Assembly: GCA_024228115.1 (NCBI GenBank)
Contig: JAAETT010000077.1
Span: 1 to 47,341, forward strand
DNA: 47,341 bases
From: a bacterium
GTDB taxonomy: Bacteria > Myxococcota_A > UBA9160 > UBA6930
Reading direction: 5' to 3'
The first letter of the stretch is position 1, and every line of letters starts with the position of its first letter. Position numbers and translations under genes: made by a program. Shown here one piece after another: positions 26,857 through 35,866 of this stretch. The notes under the pieces are model-generated. The model did not search any database. It saw only the letters and a list, made by a program, of their open reading frames with translations, and was not told the origin of the DNA.

Positions 26857-29800
26857 ATGACGTCTCGAGCGGACGATCGACGAGCCCGAGCGCTCGCGCA
26901 GCGAGAGTTCGGGTCTCCCCTGGTGCTCGAAGCCGGTGCCGGAACCGGGAAGACGGCGGTACTGGTCTCGCGAATCGTGGCCTGGTGCCTGGACCCGGGT
27001 TGGCAGCGAGCCAAGCTGCGGGTCGAAGAGCGGGGCCTCCTCGGGGCTCCCGCTCCGACGGATGACCAGATTGCGGCAGAGGCGTTGCGCGGTGTGGTCG
27101 CGATTACCTTTACCGAGGCCGCTGCCGCGGAAATGGCGTCAAGGGTTGCCGAGGCATTGCTCTCGTTGCGTGCCGGAAAAACCCCGGTCGGTTTCGACGA
27201 CGAAGCGCTGCCCAATGCTCCGCTTCGGGATACCCGAGCCGAGGCGTTGGTGGGCGCACTCGACCAATTGGCGGTGCGCACCATTCACGCCACCTGTCGA
27301 CGTTGGCTCGCTGCCCACGCGGTCGATGCGGGCCTGCGCCCCGGCTTCGAGATCGATGCGGATGGCCAGCGCCAGGTCGAGCTCGTGCGCGAAGTGTTGG
27401 AGGCGCATCTCCCGGAAGCCTTCGGCGAGCCGTTCGACCCGGATTTCGCCGTTCTGGCCGATGCGGAGATCGGCCCGCGGGACATCGAACAGGCCCTGGT
27501 CAGCCTGCTCAATGAGGGTGTCCTGGCCGAGGATCTGGCCGTCGATCCGATCGAACCCGACGCCCTCGCCGATCTGGCGATCCAGCTTCGCGAAGCCAGC
27601 GACGCATTTCTCGGGCTCGAGGCCGGGCGATTGCTGGGGTTGGGGAAACGCGCTTCAGCCGTCGTCGAAGCGGTTGAAGCGGTGATGGGGACCCGCGCTG
27701 CGGTTCACGAAGCGCTTCCGCGAGACGCGGAAGCCTGGGACGAATGGCGCCGGGGAATCGCGGAGTGCTGGGCGGCTCGCCGTCCGAAACTCGCCGAGTT
27801 CGCGCGCGGCAAATTCACCAGGGGTGGAGGCGACGCGCTGGCAGACGATGCGCCTGCGTTGGCCGACGCTGCGCGGCGGCTGCAGCTCGTCCTGAAGCAC
27901 GTGTTGGATTTCGATCCGATCCGGTTGGCCTCCAGCCGCCGGGTTCTCCTGCGCCTGCTTGCCGAAGCCGAGGAACGGTTGCGCGAGTCCGGCGTTGTTT
28001 CGTTCGGTGGGTTGCTCCGTGGCGCACGGGACCTGCTCGTCTCGCGGCCGGATGTTGCGGGAAGGTTGCGACACGAAATCGATCAGATCCTCGTCGACGA
28101 ATTCCAGGACACGGACGCGCTGCAATGCGAAATCCTGGAGGCGCTGGCATTGGGAGGCGAGGCCTCCGAGCGGCCGGGGCTCTTCCTCGTGGGAGACCCC
28201 AAGCAATCCATCTACGCCTGGCGAGGCGCGGATCTGCGCGCCTATGAGGATTTCGTCGGCAAGGCCCGCGCAGCCGGCGGGCAGGTGCTTCCCCTGATCG
28301 TGAACTTCCGCTCGACCGGTGCCGTGTTGGACGAGGTCGAGCGCGTGGTCGCGCCGATCATGCACCAGGCACCCGGCCTCCAACCCGCCTTCCAACGCCT
28401 TCTGCCCCAGGAGGGAAGGGTCTTCGAGCCGCTACCCGAGGGCTGTGCGTCGGTTGAACATTGGTTGAGCTGGCCGCTGGACGACGAGGGCTCTCCGGAT
28501 CCGAAGAGGGCCAAACGTTTCTCCACCGAACTCGAGGCCCGGGCGGTGGCGGCGGATCTGCAGAGGCTTCGCGAGAGCGGAGTCTCGCCCGGCGAGGTGG
28601 CGTTGCTGATGCGCTCCTCGGGCGATTTCGATGTCTACCTGATGGCATTGCGCGAGGCCGGTATCCCTTTCGTGGTCGAACGTGAGGAGCAGCATGGTCG
28701 GCGTCGCGAGGTGGTGGATGCGATGGCCTGGATACGCTGCGTGCTGGATCCGAACGACGCATTGGCCCTGGTGGCGACGCTGCGTTCGTCCCTGGTCGGG
28801 GTTCCCGATGCGGCGTTGGTTCCGCTCTGGCGGCTCGGGCTGCCGGAACGCGCGGGCCGCCTGCACGGCAGCGGAGGAGAGGATCTCGAGACATTAGGCG
28901 AAGAAATCCGCTCGCTGGCGGCAGCATTGCCTGCGGGTGTTCCCGGGCTCGAGCGGGTCGCGGGCTGGGAGGAAGGCTTGTTGGCATTCCTCGACGAACT
29001 GGGTCCCTTGCGGGCCCTGGCAGAAGAAGGGCCGGTCGATCGTTTCGTCGAGGCCCTGCGCGGGCCCTGGGGGCTCGAGGTGGCCGAAGCCGGGCGGCAC
29101 CTCGGAGCCCACCGACTGGGCAGCCTGGATCGGGTCTTTCGGGAGCTGGCAGAGGCTCTCGAAGCCGCAGGCGGTTCGTCGTCTGCCGTACTCTCGCAGC
29201 TGCGCCGGGCCGGCAGTCCGGATCGCGAGCATCGCGAGGGGCGAAGGCGGTCCTTTCACGAGAACGCGGTGCACGTGATGACCGTGCACAAGGCCAAGGG
29301 CCTGGGGTTCCGTCACGTCTACGTGCTCCAGACGCACAAGGGCGTACGCTCGGAAACGCCGGGCGATACCACTCTGGAGCGACGCGGTGGGCGTTGCGAG
29401 TACGTGCTCTTCGGGTTCGCGACGCCGGGCATGCTCGCCCTCGGAGAGGAAAGAACGGCGAGGGAAGCCTGTGAGGGTGTTCGCCTCCTCTACGTCGCAG
29501 CGACGCGCGCCAAGCAGAGGCTGGTGATCGCCGGGCACCGTCCCCCGCGTTCGGGAACGGACCCGGGAGTGAGCCCGACTCCCTCTCGACTGGCCAAGGC
29601 GAGTTTCAGCGAACTCCTCGAATCGCGTCGCGGCAGCCCCGAAGCTCTCGCCGATCACGGGGAGGCAGCGCGGCTCGCCGGAGGCAGCTTCCTGGACGAT
29701 GACGGCGTTCGTTGGTGCCTGCCGGCTGGTTGGCCTCCTCCTTCCCTGGCTGGCCCCGCCGCAAGCGCACTCGGGCCATCCCAGCCGTCGGAAGTGTTGG

Positions 29801-30441
29801 CCGAGGAGAAGCGCCTGGTTGCGGCACGGGAGTTCGCGGCCCGGCATCAGGCCCGACCCTTCGGCGGCACGGCATCGTCGAGGCATGAGGCACGACTGCC
29901 TCCTGGTGGTGCGCCCAGCGATGCGACGAGTCGCAGCGAGGCGATGCGAATCGGTACGGCATTCCACGCCGCTCTCGAACGGCTCACCTTGGACACCCCG
30001 GTGGATACCTGGCGTGCAGCGCTGGAGACCTGCTTGGAGGAACAGGACCTGGATGCAGACATGCTCGCCCGAGCCAATGCCCTGGTGGAGCGCTTTCTCG
30101 GCTCTCCCCTGGCAGAACGGCTGGGGGGCCTGGGTGAGCGCTTGATGGGACGAGAAGTGCCGCTCCTGCTTGCCCCGGAGAAGGGGGAGGACGAGCCGGT
30201 TGGTTTCGTCGCCGGGGCGATCGATCTGCTCTACCGGGACGAGCACGGCAAGATCGTCGTGGCGGATTTCAAGACCGACGCGGTCGGGCAGGCTGGGGAG
30301 TTGGAGAGGCGCAGCCAGGCGTACGCAAGCCAGGGCCGGGTGTACGTCCGAGCCGTCCAGGCCGCGTTCGGCCTCGACGAGCCACCGCAATTCGAACTCT
30401 GGTTCATCGACGCGGGGCAGGCGGTCCGGATCGAGCCGTGA
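26857..30441 (+). CDS. addA: AddA-like UvrD/Rep helicase-nuclease
   Basis: This 1194-residue SF1A helicase has a C-terminal nuclease. Motif I is AGAGTGKT (26-33), motif Ia is in VAITFTEAAAAEMASRV, motif II is ILVDEFQDTD (D414, E415), and motif III is GDPKQSIYAWRGAD. Motif V is VMTVHKAKGLGFRHVYVL and motif VI LLYVAATRAKQRL. The C-terminal PD-(D/E)XK nuclease shows VVADFKTDAV with D1137 and K1139. It pairs with the addB-like gene 34 bases upstream in the usual B-A order. The start is the ATG at 26857 (MTSRADDRRARALAQREF); the longer frame to 26713 overlaps addB and has no similarity. Confidence 0.9.
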   Translation: MTSRADDRRARALAQREFGSPLVLEAGAGTGKTAVLVSRIVAWCLDPGWQRAKLRVEERGLLGAPAPTDDQIAAEALRGVVAITFTEAAAAEMASRVAEALLSLRAGKTPVGFDDEALPNAPLRDTRAEALVGALDQLAVRTIHATCRRWLAAHAVDAGLRPGFEIDADGQRQVELVREVLEAHLPEAFGEPFDPDFAVLADAEIGPRDIEQALVSLLNEGVLAEDLAVDPIEPDALADLAIQLREASDAFLGLEAGRLLGLGKRASAVVEAVEAVMGTRAAVHEALPRDAEAWDEWRRGIAECWAARRPKLAEFARGKFTRGGGDALADDAPALADAARRLQLVLKHVLDFDPIRLASSRRVLLRLLAEAEERLRESGVVSFGGLLRGARDLLVSRPDVAGRLRHEIDQILVDEFQDTDALQCEILEALALGGEASERPGLFLVGDPKQSIYAWRGADLRAYEDFVGKARAAGGQVLPLIVNFRSTGAVLDEVERVVAPIMHQAPGLQPAFQRLLPQEGRVFEPLPEGCASVEHWLSWPLDDEGSPDPKRAKRFSTELEARAVAADLQRLRESGVSPGEVALLMRSSGDFDVYLMALREAGIPFVVEREEQHGRRREVVDAMAWIRCVLDPNDALALVATLRSSLVGVPDAALVPLWRLGLPERAGRLHGSGGEDLETLGEEIRSLAAALPAGVPGLERVAGWEEGLLAFLDELGPLRALAEEGPVDRFVEALRGPWGLEVAEAGRHLGAHRLGSLDRVFRELAEALEAAGGSSSAVLSQLRRAGSPDREHREGRRRSFHENAVHVMTVHKAKGLGFRHVYVLQTHKGVRSETPGDTTLERRGGRCEYVLFGFATPGMLALGEERTAREACEGVRLLYVAATRAKQRLVIAGHRPPRSGTDPGVSPTPSRLAKASFSELLESRRGSPEALADHGEAARLAGGSFLDDDGVRWCLPAGWPPPSLAGPAASALGPSQPSEVLAEEKRLVAAREFAARHQARPFGGTASSRHEARLPPGGAPSDATSRSEAMRIGTAFHAALERLTLDTPVDTWRAALETCLEEQDLDADMLARANALVERFLGSPLAERLGGLGERLMGREVPLLLAPEKGEDEPVGFVAGAIDLLYRDEHGKIVVADFKTDAVGQAGELERRSQAYASQGRVYVRAVQAAFGLDEPPQFELWFIDAGQAVRIEP

Positions 30442-30594
30442 TCCGGCTGTGAGAGGGCGTGAGCCCGGTCACCGCCGCCGAATCCACATCTGCCGCTTCT
30501 TCCCATAGCTGAAGCCGGACAGTGGCTTTTGGCCCCAAAGTGCCTCAAGCCTGCGGGGGGGGCGGACGATGGATGTCGCGATGGCGAACACCGG

Positions 30595-32127
30595 ATGAAG
30601 AAGACCCTAAGCGTCCTCCTTCTGCTTGGATTGGTGGCCTCGGGCCTTTCCGTGTGGGCCGGGTTGCGCGTCGAAGCCATCCATCAGGAGATGATCGCCG
30701 CCCTCGAAGAGCGTCCCCAGCTGCGCGTGCTCGGGAGCACCTTCGAGCGCGGCCTTCTGGGCTCGACCGCCGAGACGACCTTCGAGCTGCGCGGCGCTGC
30801 GGGTGAACTCTTCCAACGGCCCCTCGCATGGGCCGGCCAGGAGAATGTTCGTCAGCGCATCGGCTTCCGGCTCGAGCATCATATCGATCACGGCCCGACC
30901 AGCCTCTGGACATGGTTCAGTACGGGCGCGGTGGGCCCGCCCATCGTGGCCTATGTGCATTCGACCCTGACGCTCGATCAGGAGGCCTGGTCCGAGGTGG
31001 CGGCTGCCTTCGGAAAGCTGCCGGCGGCGAAGTTCTACGTGCAGGTCGCCGCCGATGGACACGTGAAGGGCCGCCTCTCCATGCCGGCTGCCGAGCTGCG
31101 GCCTCGCGATGTCGAGGCGGGTGATACGCCGCGCTGGGTTGGCAAGCTTCAAGCGCTTCGCGCGAAACTGGAGGTCGCTCCGGAAAGCGACCTGTTGCAG
31201 GTGAGTCTCCAGGCCGGAGGGCTCCAACTGGCCGGCAGCGACATGAGCCTGGATCTGGGCGAGTGGACCGGCCAGCTCGGTATTCCGCTGAGTGAGTCGA
31301 TGCGTTCGGTCCGTAGCGAGCATGTCATCCAGAAGCTCGCACTGACCTGGCCCACGTCGGAAACTGGAGCGCCGGAGGGTGCGGCTGCACGGCCTACCCC
31401 TGCCGCACAGCTTACGAGGATCGCCGTCGAAGGGATCGCCTGGACGACTGAAGGTCGCCCCGAAGAGCTCTGGGTCGAAGCTGGCTTCGACCAGGTGCAC
31501 TGGAATGCCCTCGAAGCCGCGGATGTACGGGTCGGATTCGAGGCCCTTCGCGATCTCGACACGGACGAGGCGTCGCCTGAGGCGAGTCTGGCCACGCTCC
31601 TGGGTTTCCTGCCGGAGCTGAACATCACGGCGATCGACGGTCAGACAGCGTCTGGCCCGTTTCACGTTTCTGGCAGGATTCGCTTCGATGAAAGCGTGGG
31701 TGAAGGCGGGTCGAACCTCGAAGGCGAACTCGAACTTCGCCTGCCCGGTGGCTGGGCCGATGCGCTGGCAGACGAAAATGATGAATTGTTAGGTGCCTGG
31801 GTCGACTCCGGCGAGCTGGAACGAGACGGTGAGGGCTTCCTCGGCGACCTTCGTTTCGAGCCCACGGAGCCCGACGAGGAGAGCGAATCGAGTCGGCTCG
31901 CGATCCGTCTGCTCGAACTGCTCCCCGAGTTGCCCGAGGGCAGCACGGCTGGAGAGGCGGAAGGGGACGTTGCTGTGGCCGACGAGGCAACGGAAGATTC
32001 GGCTGGCCCCGAGGCCGAAGCCGACCCGAAGGGCGAGCTCGTCGTATCACCGGAGCCAACCGCACCGGCGGAGCTGGCGGACGACACCGCCGCGCCGTCG
32101 GCGCCACCCGCAGCTCCGGCACCCTAG
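30595..32127 (+). CDS. DUF945 (YdgA-like) exported protein
   Basis: This is a 510-residue protein with an N-terminal signal or anchor (KKTLSVLLLLGLVASGLSVWAG) followed by features of DUF945/YdgA: LRVLGSTFERGLLGSTAETTFEL and HHIDHGPTSLWTW. The family is a widespread envelope protein of unknown biochemical role in Gram-negative bacteria. The last 70 or so residues are Glu/Ala/Pro-rich and low in complexity. The start is ATG at 30595, since the upstream 22 codons have no similarity. It follows addA by 153 bases. Function is not inferred further. Confidence 0.78.
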   Translation: MKKTLSVLLLLGLVASGLSVWAGLRVEAIHQEMIAALEERPQLRVLGSTFERGLLGSTAETTFELRGAAGELFQRPLAWAGQENVRQRIGFRLEHHIDHGPTSLWTWFSTGAVGPPIVAYVHSTLTLDQEAWSEVAAAFGKLPAAKFYVQVAADGHVKGRLSMPAAELRPRDVEAGDTPRWVGKLQALRAKLEVAPESDLLQVSLQAGGLQLAGSDMSLDLGEWTGQLGIPLSESMRSVRSEHVIQKLALTWPTSETGAPEGAAARPTPAAQLTRIAVEGIAWTTEGRPEELWVEAGFDQVHWNALEAADVRVGFEALRDLDTDEASPEASLATLLGFLPELNITAIDGQTASGPFHVSGRIRFDESVGEGGSNLEGELELRLPGGWADALADENDELLGAWVDSGELERDGEGFLGDLRFEPTEPDEESESSRLAIRLLELLPELPEGSTAGEAEGDVAVADEATEDSAGPEAEADPKGELVVSPEPTAPAELADDTAAPSAPPAAPAP

Positions 32128-32197
32128 CAGGCTACGGAAGAACCCCTCCCGTCGCCTGGCACGCGTCTTTTCGGCCCACTCTTCGTTGCGAAAGCTT

Positions 32198-32215
32198 GCT
32201 GGGGCTCGCCCCAGC
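32198..32215. terminator. Bidirectional terminator hairpin
   Basis: GCTGGGG-CTCG-CCCCAGC is a perfect 7-bp stem with a stable CTCG tetraloop, between convergent genes ending at 32127 and 32294. A second dyad, GGACCG/CGGTCC, lies further right. The rest of the 166-base gap holds nothing recognisable. Confidence 0.6.
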
Positions 32216-32293
32216 TGCGCTTCCGCGCCTCGATTGGACCGAAAATCCACGCACCCGGCTCGGTCCGGAGTTCTTCCGCAACCTGCTAGAACC

Positions 32294-33853
32294 CTACGGT
32301 CTCAGGCTGTATTGGCGCGGGCCACGCAAGGCCGCGAGCTGCGGTGCGCATAGCTCGATCCATTGGCAGAGCGCCGGCCGCGTCTCGCGGGGGTCGAGCA
32401 GGTCGTGCACGCCAAAGGCTTCCGCCCGCGGGTAGGGGGAGCGGCGTGAGGCGAACTGCTCCTCCAGTTCGGCACGCCGGGCGGCTGGGTCTGCGGCGGC
32501 TTCGATTTCACGGCGGAAGGCGACGGCGACACCGCCCTCGATGGGGAGGGCGCCACTTTCCGCGGATGGCCAGGCGAATACCGTTCCGTCGGGCCCGAAG
32601 TGGGCAGCCGCCGCGACACCGTAGGCCTTGCGCACGATGACGGAGACCATGGGAACCGAGGATTGCTGAACTGCGAAGAGCGCGGCCGCACCGTGGCGGA
32701 TGGTCCCGGCCCGTTCGGCTTCCGAGCCGATCATGAAGCCCGGTTCATCGACGAAGGCCACGATGGGAAGATGGAAGGTGTCGCAGAAGTCGACGAAGCG
32801 ACGAACCTTCTGGGCAGCATTCGCCGTCATGGCGCCGGCGTAGAAACGCGTATCGTTGGCCCAGACACCGACCGGGTGACCTGCCAGGCGAGCCAGGCCG
32901 GTGACCTGGGAACGGCCGAAGCCCGGCGTCATCTCGAAGAACGAATCGCGGTCGACGATGTGGCCTACGAGCTTGCGTGCGTTGTAGACGCGGCGTCGCT
33001 CGCGAGGAATGATCTCGGCGAGTGCTTCTTCCTTGCGATTCGGATCGTCCTCGCATGCCGCGACCGGTGGGAGTTCCCAGACATTGGTCGGCAGGTAGGA
33101 GAGGAAGCGGCGGATCGCCGTGAAGGCTTCTTCTTCGTCTTCGACCACATTGTCGACCACACCGCTGCGGGCGTGCAGTTTGGCGCCCCCGAGCTCGTCC
33201 TTGGTGAGGTCTTCACCGGTGGCGCGAGCCACCACGGCGGGCCCGCCAATCAGGATCTGCGCCGTATTGCGGGTCATCAACGAAAAGTGGGAAGCGACCA
33301 GCCGGGCGGCGGGAAACCCCGCGACCGCGCCGAGCGCTGCGGAGACGACCGGGGCCGTTGCCATCACCTGCATGATCGAGCGGAAGCGCGGAGCCGCGAA
33401 CACCGGGTCGCCCATCGGCCGGGGTGCGCCCTTCCCGCGGCTGCCCGTCACACTGCCACCACCGCCCTCCAGGAAGCGGACGAGTGGCAGCCGGTACTGG
33501 AGCGCCAGGGTTTCGGAGTAGACGCTCTTTCGCAGGCCGGCGGGAGAAGGCGAGCCTCCGCGCTGCGTGAAGTCTTCTCCGCCCAGCACGACCGGGCGCC
33601 CATCCACCTTGGCCGTGCCGAGTACGTAGTTCGCCGGGGCGAAATCCGTGAGGCGGCCGTCCGCGTCGATTTCACCGTGACCCGCGATCGGGCCCTGCTC
33701 GCGGAAACTCTCCGGGTCGGACAGACGATCGATGCGTTCGCGTACCGAGAGCCGACCTCTCGCGTGCTGGCTCTCGACCGCCTCGGCTCCACCCATTTCG
33801 AGGGCCCGGCGGCGTCGTTCCTCGATGCCCTCGATTTCGTTCTTCCAGCTCAC
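32294..33853 (-). CDS. Acyl-CoA carboxylase beta subunit (carboxyltransferase)
   Basis: This 519-residue crotonase-fold carboxyltransferase resembles PccB/MccB. The N-terminal half has RGRLSVRERIDRL, the GEDFTQRGGS substrate loop, and an oxyanion region at GGGGSVTG. The C-terminal half has VPIVAFVDEPGFMIGSEAE-like sequence and VIVRKAYGVAAAAHFGPDG. It would move CO2 from biotin to an acyl-CoA, but no biotin carboxylase or carrier gene is in the window. The start is GTG at 33853 with GGAGG about 5 bases upstream. It is the last gene of the egtD-containing run, 20 bases after the cyclotransferase. Confidence 0.9.
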   Translation of the reverse strand: MSWKNEIEGIEERRRRALEMGGAEAVESQHARGRLSVRERIDRLSDPESFREQGPIAGHGEIDADGRLTDFAPANYVLGTAKVDGRPVVLGGEDFTQRGGSPSPAGLRKSVYSETLALQYRLPLVRFLEGGGGSVTGSRGKGAPRPMGDPVFAAPRFRSIMQVMATAPVVSAALGAVAGFPAARLVASHFSLMTRNTAQILIGGPAVVARATGEDLTKDELGGAKLHARSGVVDNVVEDEEEAFTAIRRFLSYLPTNVWELPPVAACEDDPNRKEEALAEIIPRERRRVYNARKLVGHIVDRDSFFEMTPGFGRSQVTGLARLAGHPVGVWANDTRFYAGAMTANAAQKVRRFVDFCDTFHLPIVAFVDEPGFMIGSEAERAGTIRHGAAALFAVQQSSVPMVSVIVRKAYGVAAAAHFGPDGTVFAWPSAESGALPIEGGVAVAFRREIEAAADPAARRAELEEQFASRRSPYPRAEAFGVHDLLDPRETRPALCQWIELCAPQLAALRGPRQYSLRP

Positions 33854-33873
33854 GGTGCCTCCAGTGCGAGTTT

Positions 33874-34362
33874 CTAGCGCACCTCGGCTCGGCTCGGATC
33901 CAAGCGGCAGGGCAGGGCTTCGAGGCGGGCCAGCCAGGCTGCAGGGAGGCCGTGATCGCGTGCACCGTCGAGGATCAACTGTCGGTACCAATCGAAGGGA
34001 ATCGGGTCGGCCGTGCGCAGGTCGGAGCGGTAGGTCAGCGCGTCCCGGAAGCCTGCAGCGCGACCGTCCACATGGCTCTCGACGCTCACTACGAGGCGTT
34101 CGTACCCGCCTTCGAAGCGGTCGAGGGTCGCGAGGTGGCGGGCTTCGAGCAGGTAGAGGGCGCCCCAGACATGCCCGGCCGGGTCCGTGACCAGGTTCGC
34201 CTTGGCGGATCCGTCACGCCCTGGTTTGTCGCAGACCAGCCGATGGCCCTCGAGGCGTGCGGTACCGGCGGGCTCGGCGGTCAGTACGCGCGCCTGCAGG
34301 CGCGCTGCCGAGAGGTTCGATCCGTAGGCGAAGTAGAGGGTCTTCAGCGTTTCCCTCTTCAC
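33874..34362 (-). CDS. Gamma-glutamylcyclotransferase-like (AIG2/GGCT fold)
   Basis: This 162-residue GGCT-fold protein has the YFAYGSNL loop (10-17), which binds the gamma-glutamyl group, and E84 in FEGGYER, the expected catalytic acid. The family releases 5-oxoproline from gamma-glutamyl compounds. The GTG start at 34362 overlaps the egtD stop by four bases (GTGA), so the protein is made with EgtD. In mycobacteria a gamma-glutamyl residue is removed during ergothioneine synthesis by EgtC, an unrelated amidohydrolase. A GGCT could do an equivalent job here; that is inference. Confidence 0.82.
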   Translation of the reverse strand: MKRETLKTLYFAYGSNLSAARLQARVLTAEPAGTARLEGHRLVCDKPGRDGSAKANLVTDPAGHVWGALYLLEARHLATLDRFEGGYERLVVSVESHVDGRAAGFRDALTYRSDLRTADPIPFDWYRQLILDGARDHGLPAAWLARLEALPCRLDPSRAEVR

Positions 34363-35324
34363 CTCGCTCGCAGGGCCTGCACGCTGAACCAACCCCGCGG
34401 ATCGGTCCATACCCGTTCCACATCGAAACCCGCCGCCCCGGCGAGCGCCCCGAAGCCGTCGAGGGTGTATTTATGCGAATGCTCGGTGCAGACAGCCTCG
34501 CCGGCGGCGAATTCGATCAACTCGCCGCCGAGGCGCACCTGCTGAGCCACGCTGCTGACGAGATGCATTTCGATCCGCCCATCGACTCCATTCCAATGGG
34601 CGCGGTGGGAGAAGCGCTCCAGATCGAAATCCGCCCCGAGTTCCTCATTCATTCGCACCAGCAGGTTCTTGTTGAAAGCAGCCGTCACGCCGGCCGAATC
34701 ATCGTAGGCGCGTTCCAGCACGTCCGGATTCTTGACCAGGTCGACGCCGATCAACAGCACGCCCCCGTGGCCGACCTCGGCGTGGGCAACCCGAAGCAGA
34801 GTCGTGGCGCCATCGGGAAGGAAGTTGCCGATCGTCGAGCCCGGAAAGTAGACCGCCACACATTCCGGACCGATCCGAGAAACCGGAACCTCGAAGGGAT
34901 GCGTGAAGTCCGCACAGACGGGAAGGATCTCCAAGCCTGGATAATCGGTTGCCAATCGGTCCGCCGTGGAAAGCAGATGCTCGCGAGAGATGTCCACGGG
35001 TGCATAGCCTGCAGGTGAGTCCAGCTGATCCAGGAGCAGGCGCGTCTTCGTGCTGGAGCCGCTTCCGTACTCGACGAGCAGGCAATGCCTTCCGAGCACG
35101 GCCGCCATCTCCTTGCCGTGCAGGCCCATGATCTCGAACTCGGTGCGGGTCGGGTAGTACTCGGGGAGCTCGCAGATCTCGTCGAAAAGCGCGGAGCCGC
35201 GCTCGTCGTAGAAGTACTTGCAGGGCAGACCTTTTGGCTCACACGCCAGGCCAGCGAGTGCCTCTTGAAGAAATCGTTCCCGCTCCGGTTGGTAGTCGGT
35301 CAGGGCGGGCTCAGCCGATTTCAT
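34359..35324 (-). CDS. egtD: L-histidine N(alpha)-methyltransferase EgtD
   Basis: This 321-residue SAM-dependent methyltransferase trimethylates histidine to hercynine, the first step of ergothioneine synthesis. Length and motifs fit EgtD. KYFYDERGSALFDEI and PEYYPTRTE lie near the N-terminus, LVEYGSGSSTKTRLLL is the SAM loop, and FPGSTIGNF carries histidine-binding N167. M253, E281 and S283 (TEHSHKY) correspond to other histidine-pocket residues of mycobacterial EgtD. The ATG at 35324 has GAGGAG at 7 bases. EgtB, EgtA, EgtC and EgtE are not found in this window. Confidence 0.93.
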   Translation of the reverse strand: MKSAEPALTDYQPERERFLQEALAGLACEPKGLPCKYFYDERGSALFDEICELPEYYPTRTEFEIMGLHGKEMAAVLGRHCLLVEYGSGSSTKTRLLLDQLDSPAGYAPVDISREHLLSTADRLATDYPGLEILPVCADFTHPFEVPVSRIGPECVAVYFPGSTIGNFLPDGATTLLRVAHAEVGHGGVLLIGVDLVKNPDVLERAYDDSAGVTAAFNKNLLVRMNEELGADFDLERFSHRAHWNGVDGRIEMHLVSSVAQQVRLGGELIEFAAGEAVCTEHSHKYTLDGFGALAGAAGFDVERVWTDPRGWFSVQALRAR

Positions 35325-35343
35325 GAAATCTCCTCGGGGGTGC

Positions 35344-35856
35344 TCAAAATCGGACCAACTCGACACCGGACCCGCTACCGAACCCGTTACCGAACTGGGC
35401 CAGATCGACGATGCCGATCGTGTTCTGGCCCTCCATCATGCCAGCGCACTCGCCGGGATTGAAGGCCAGGACACCGTCCTGCTGCCATTCCTCGGTCGTC
35501 CGGTGGGTGTGGCCGTGGAGCGCAAGGGTTCCGGAGTCGAGCTCCAACTCGGCCAGGTCGCTGGGGTCGTGGACGACCACGACGTCCCGTTCGTGCCAGC
35601 GCAAACGCAGTGGTGGGTCGACGAGTTGGAAGCCCAGCTGCTCGGCAGCTTCTTCCAGGCTCGTGCGCTCCAAATCGTTGTTGCCGTAGACACCCACCAC
35701 CGGGCAGATGAGCGGGGACAGCGCATGCAGCGTCTTCGCCTGGGTGATGTCACCTGTGTGGACGACCCGGCTCACACCGGCCCCATTGAACAGCTCGACG
35801 ATGCGCTCCACATTCCGCAAATGATTGTGGGTATCGCTGACGATTCCGATGCGCAT
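35344..35856 (-). CDS. YfcE/MJ0936-type metallophosphoesterase
   Basis: This 170-residue calcineurin-like phosphodiesterase has all metal-ligand blocks: DTH (8-10), GD (35-36), GNND (58-61), H96 and the terminal GHTH (115-118). Members act on phosphodiesters in vitro, but physiological substrates are rarely known. The ATG at 35856 is used because the longer frame to 35946 runs into the upstream gene. The C-terminus GNGFGSGSG is encoded by three imperfect 12-base repeats (35365-35400). It lies 19 bases before egtD and 10 bases after the upstream gene, within one operon. Confidence 0.87.
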   Translation of the reverse strand: MRIGIVSDTHNHLRNVERIVELFNGAGVSRVVHTGDITQAKTLHALSPLICPVVGVYGNNDLERTSLEEAAEQLGFQLVDPPLRLRWHERDVVVVHDPSDLAELELDSGTLALHGHTHRTTEEWQQDGVLAFNPGECAGMMEGQNTIGIVDLAQFGNGFGSGSGVELVRF

Positions 35857-35866
35857 GTGCCGTGAG

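Noticed and set aside
32600-33877. Long plus-strand open frame opposite the carboxyltransferase
   Set aside because: It is a shadow of a strongly conserved gene, caused by high GC at third positions.
35365-35400. Three 12-base tandem repeats at the 3' end of the phosphoesterase gene
   Set aside because: They only encode a short Gly-Ser tail and look like simple slippage.
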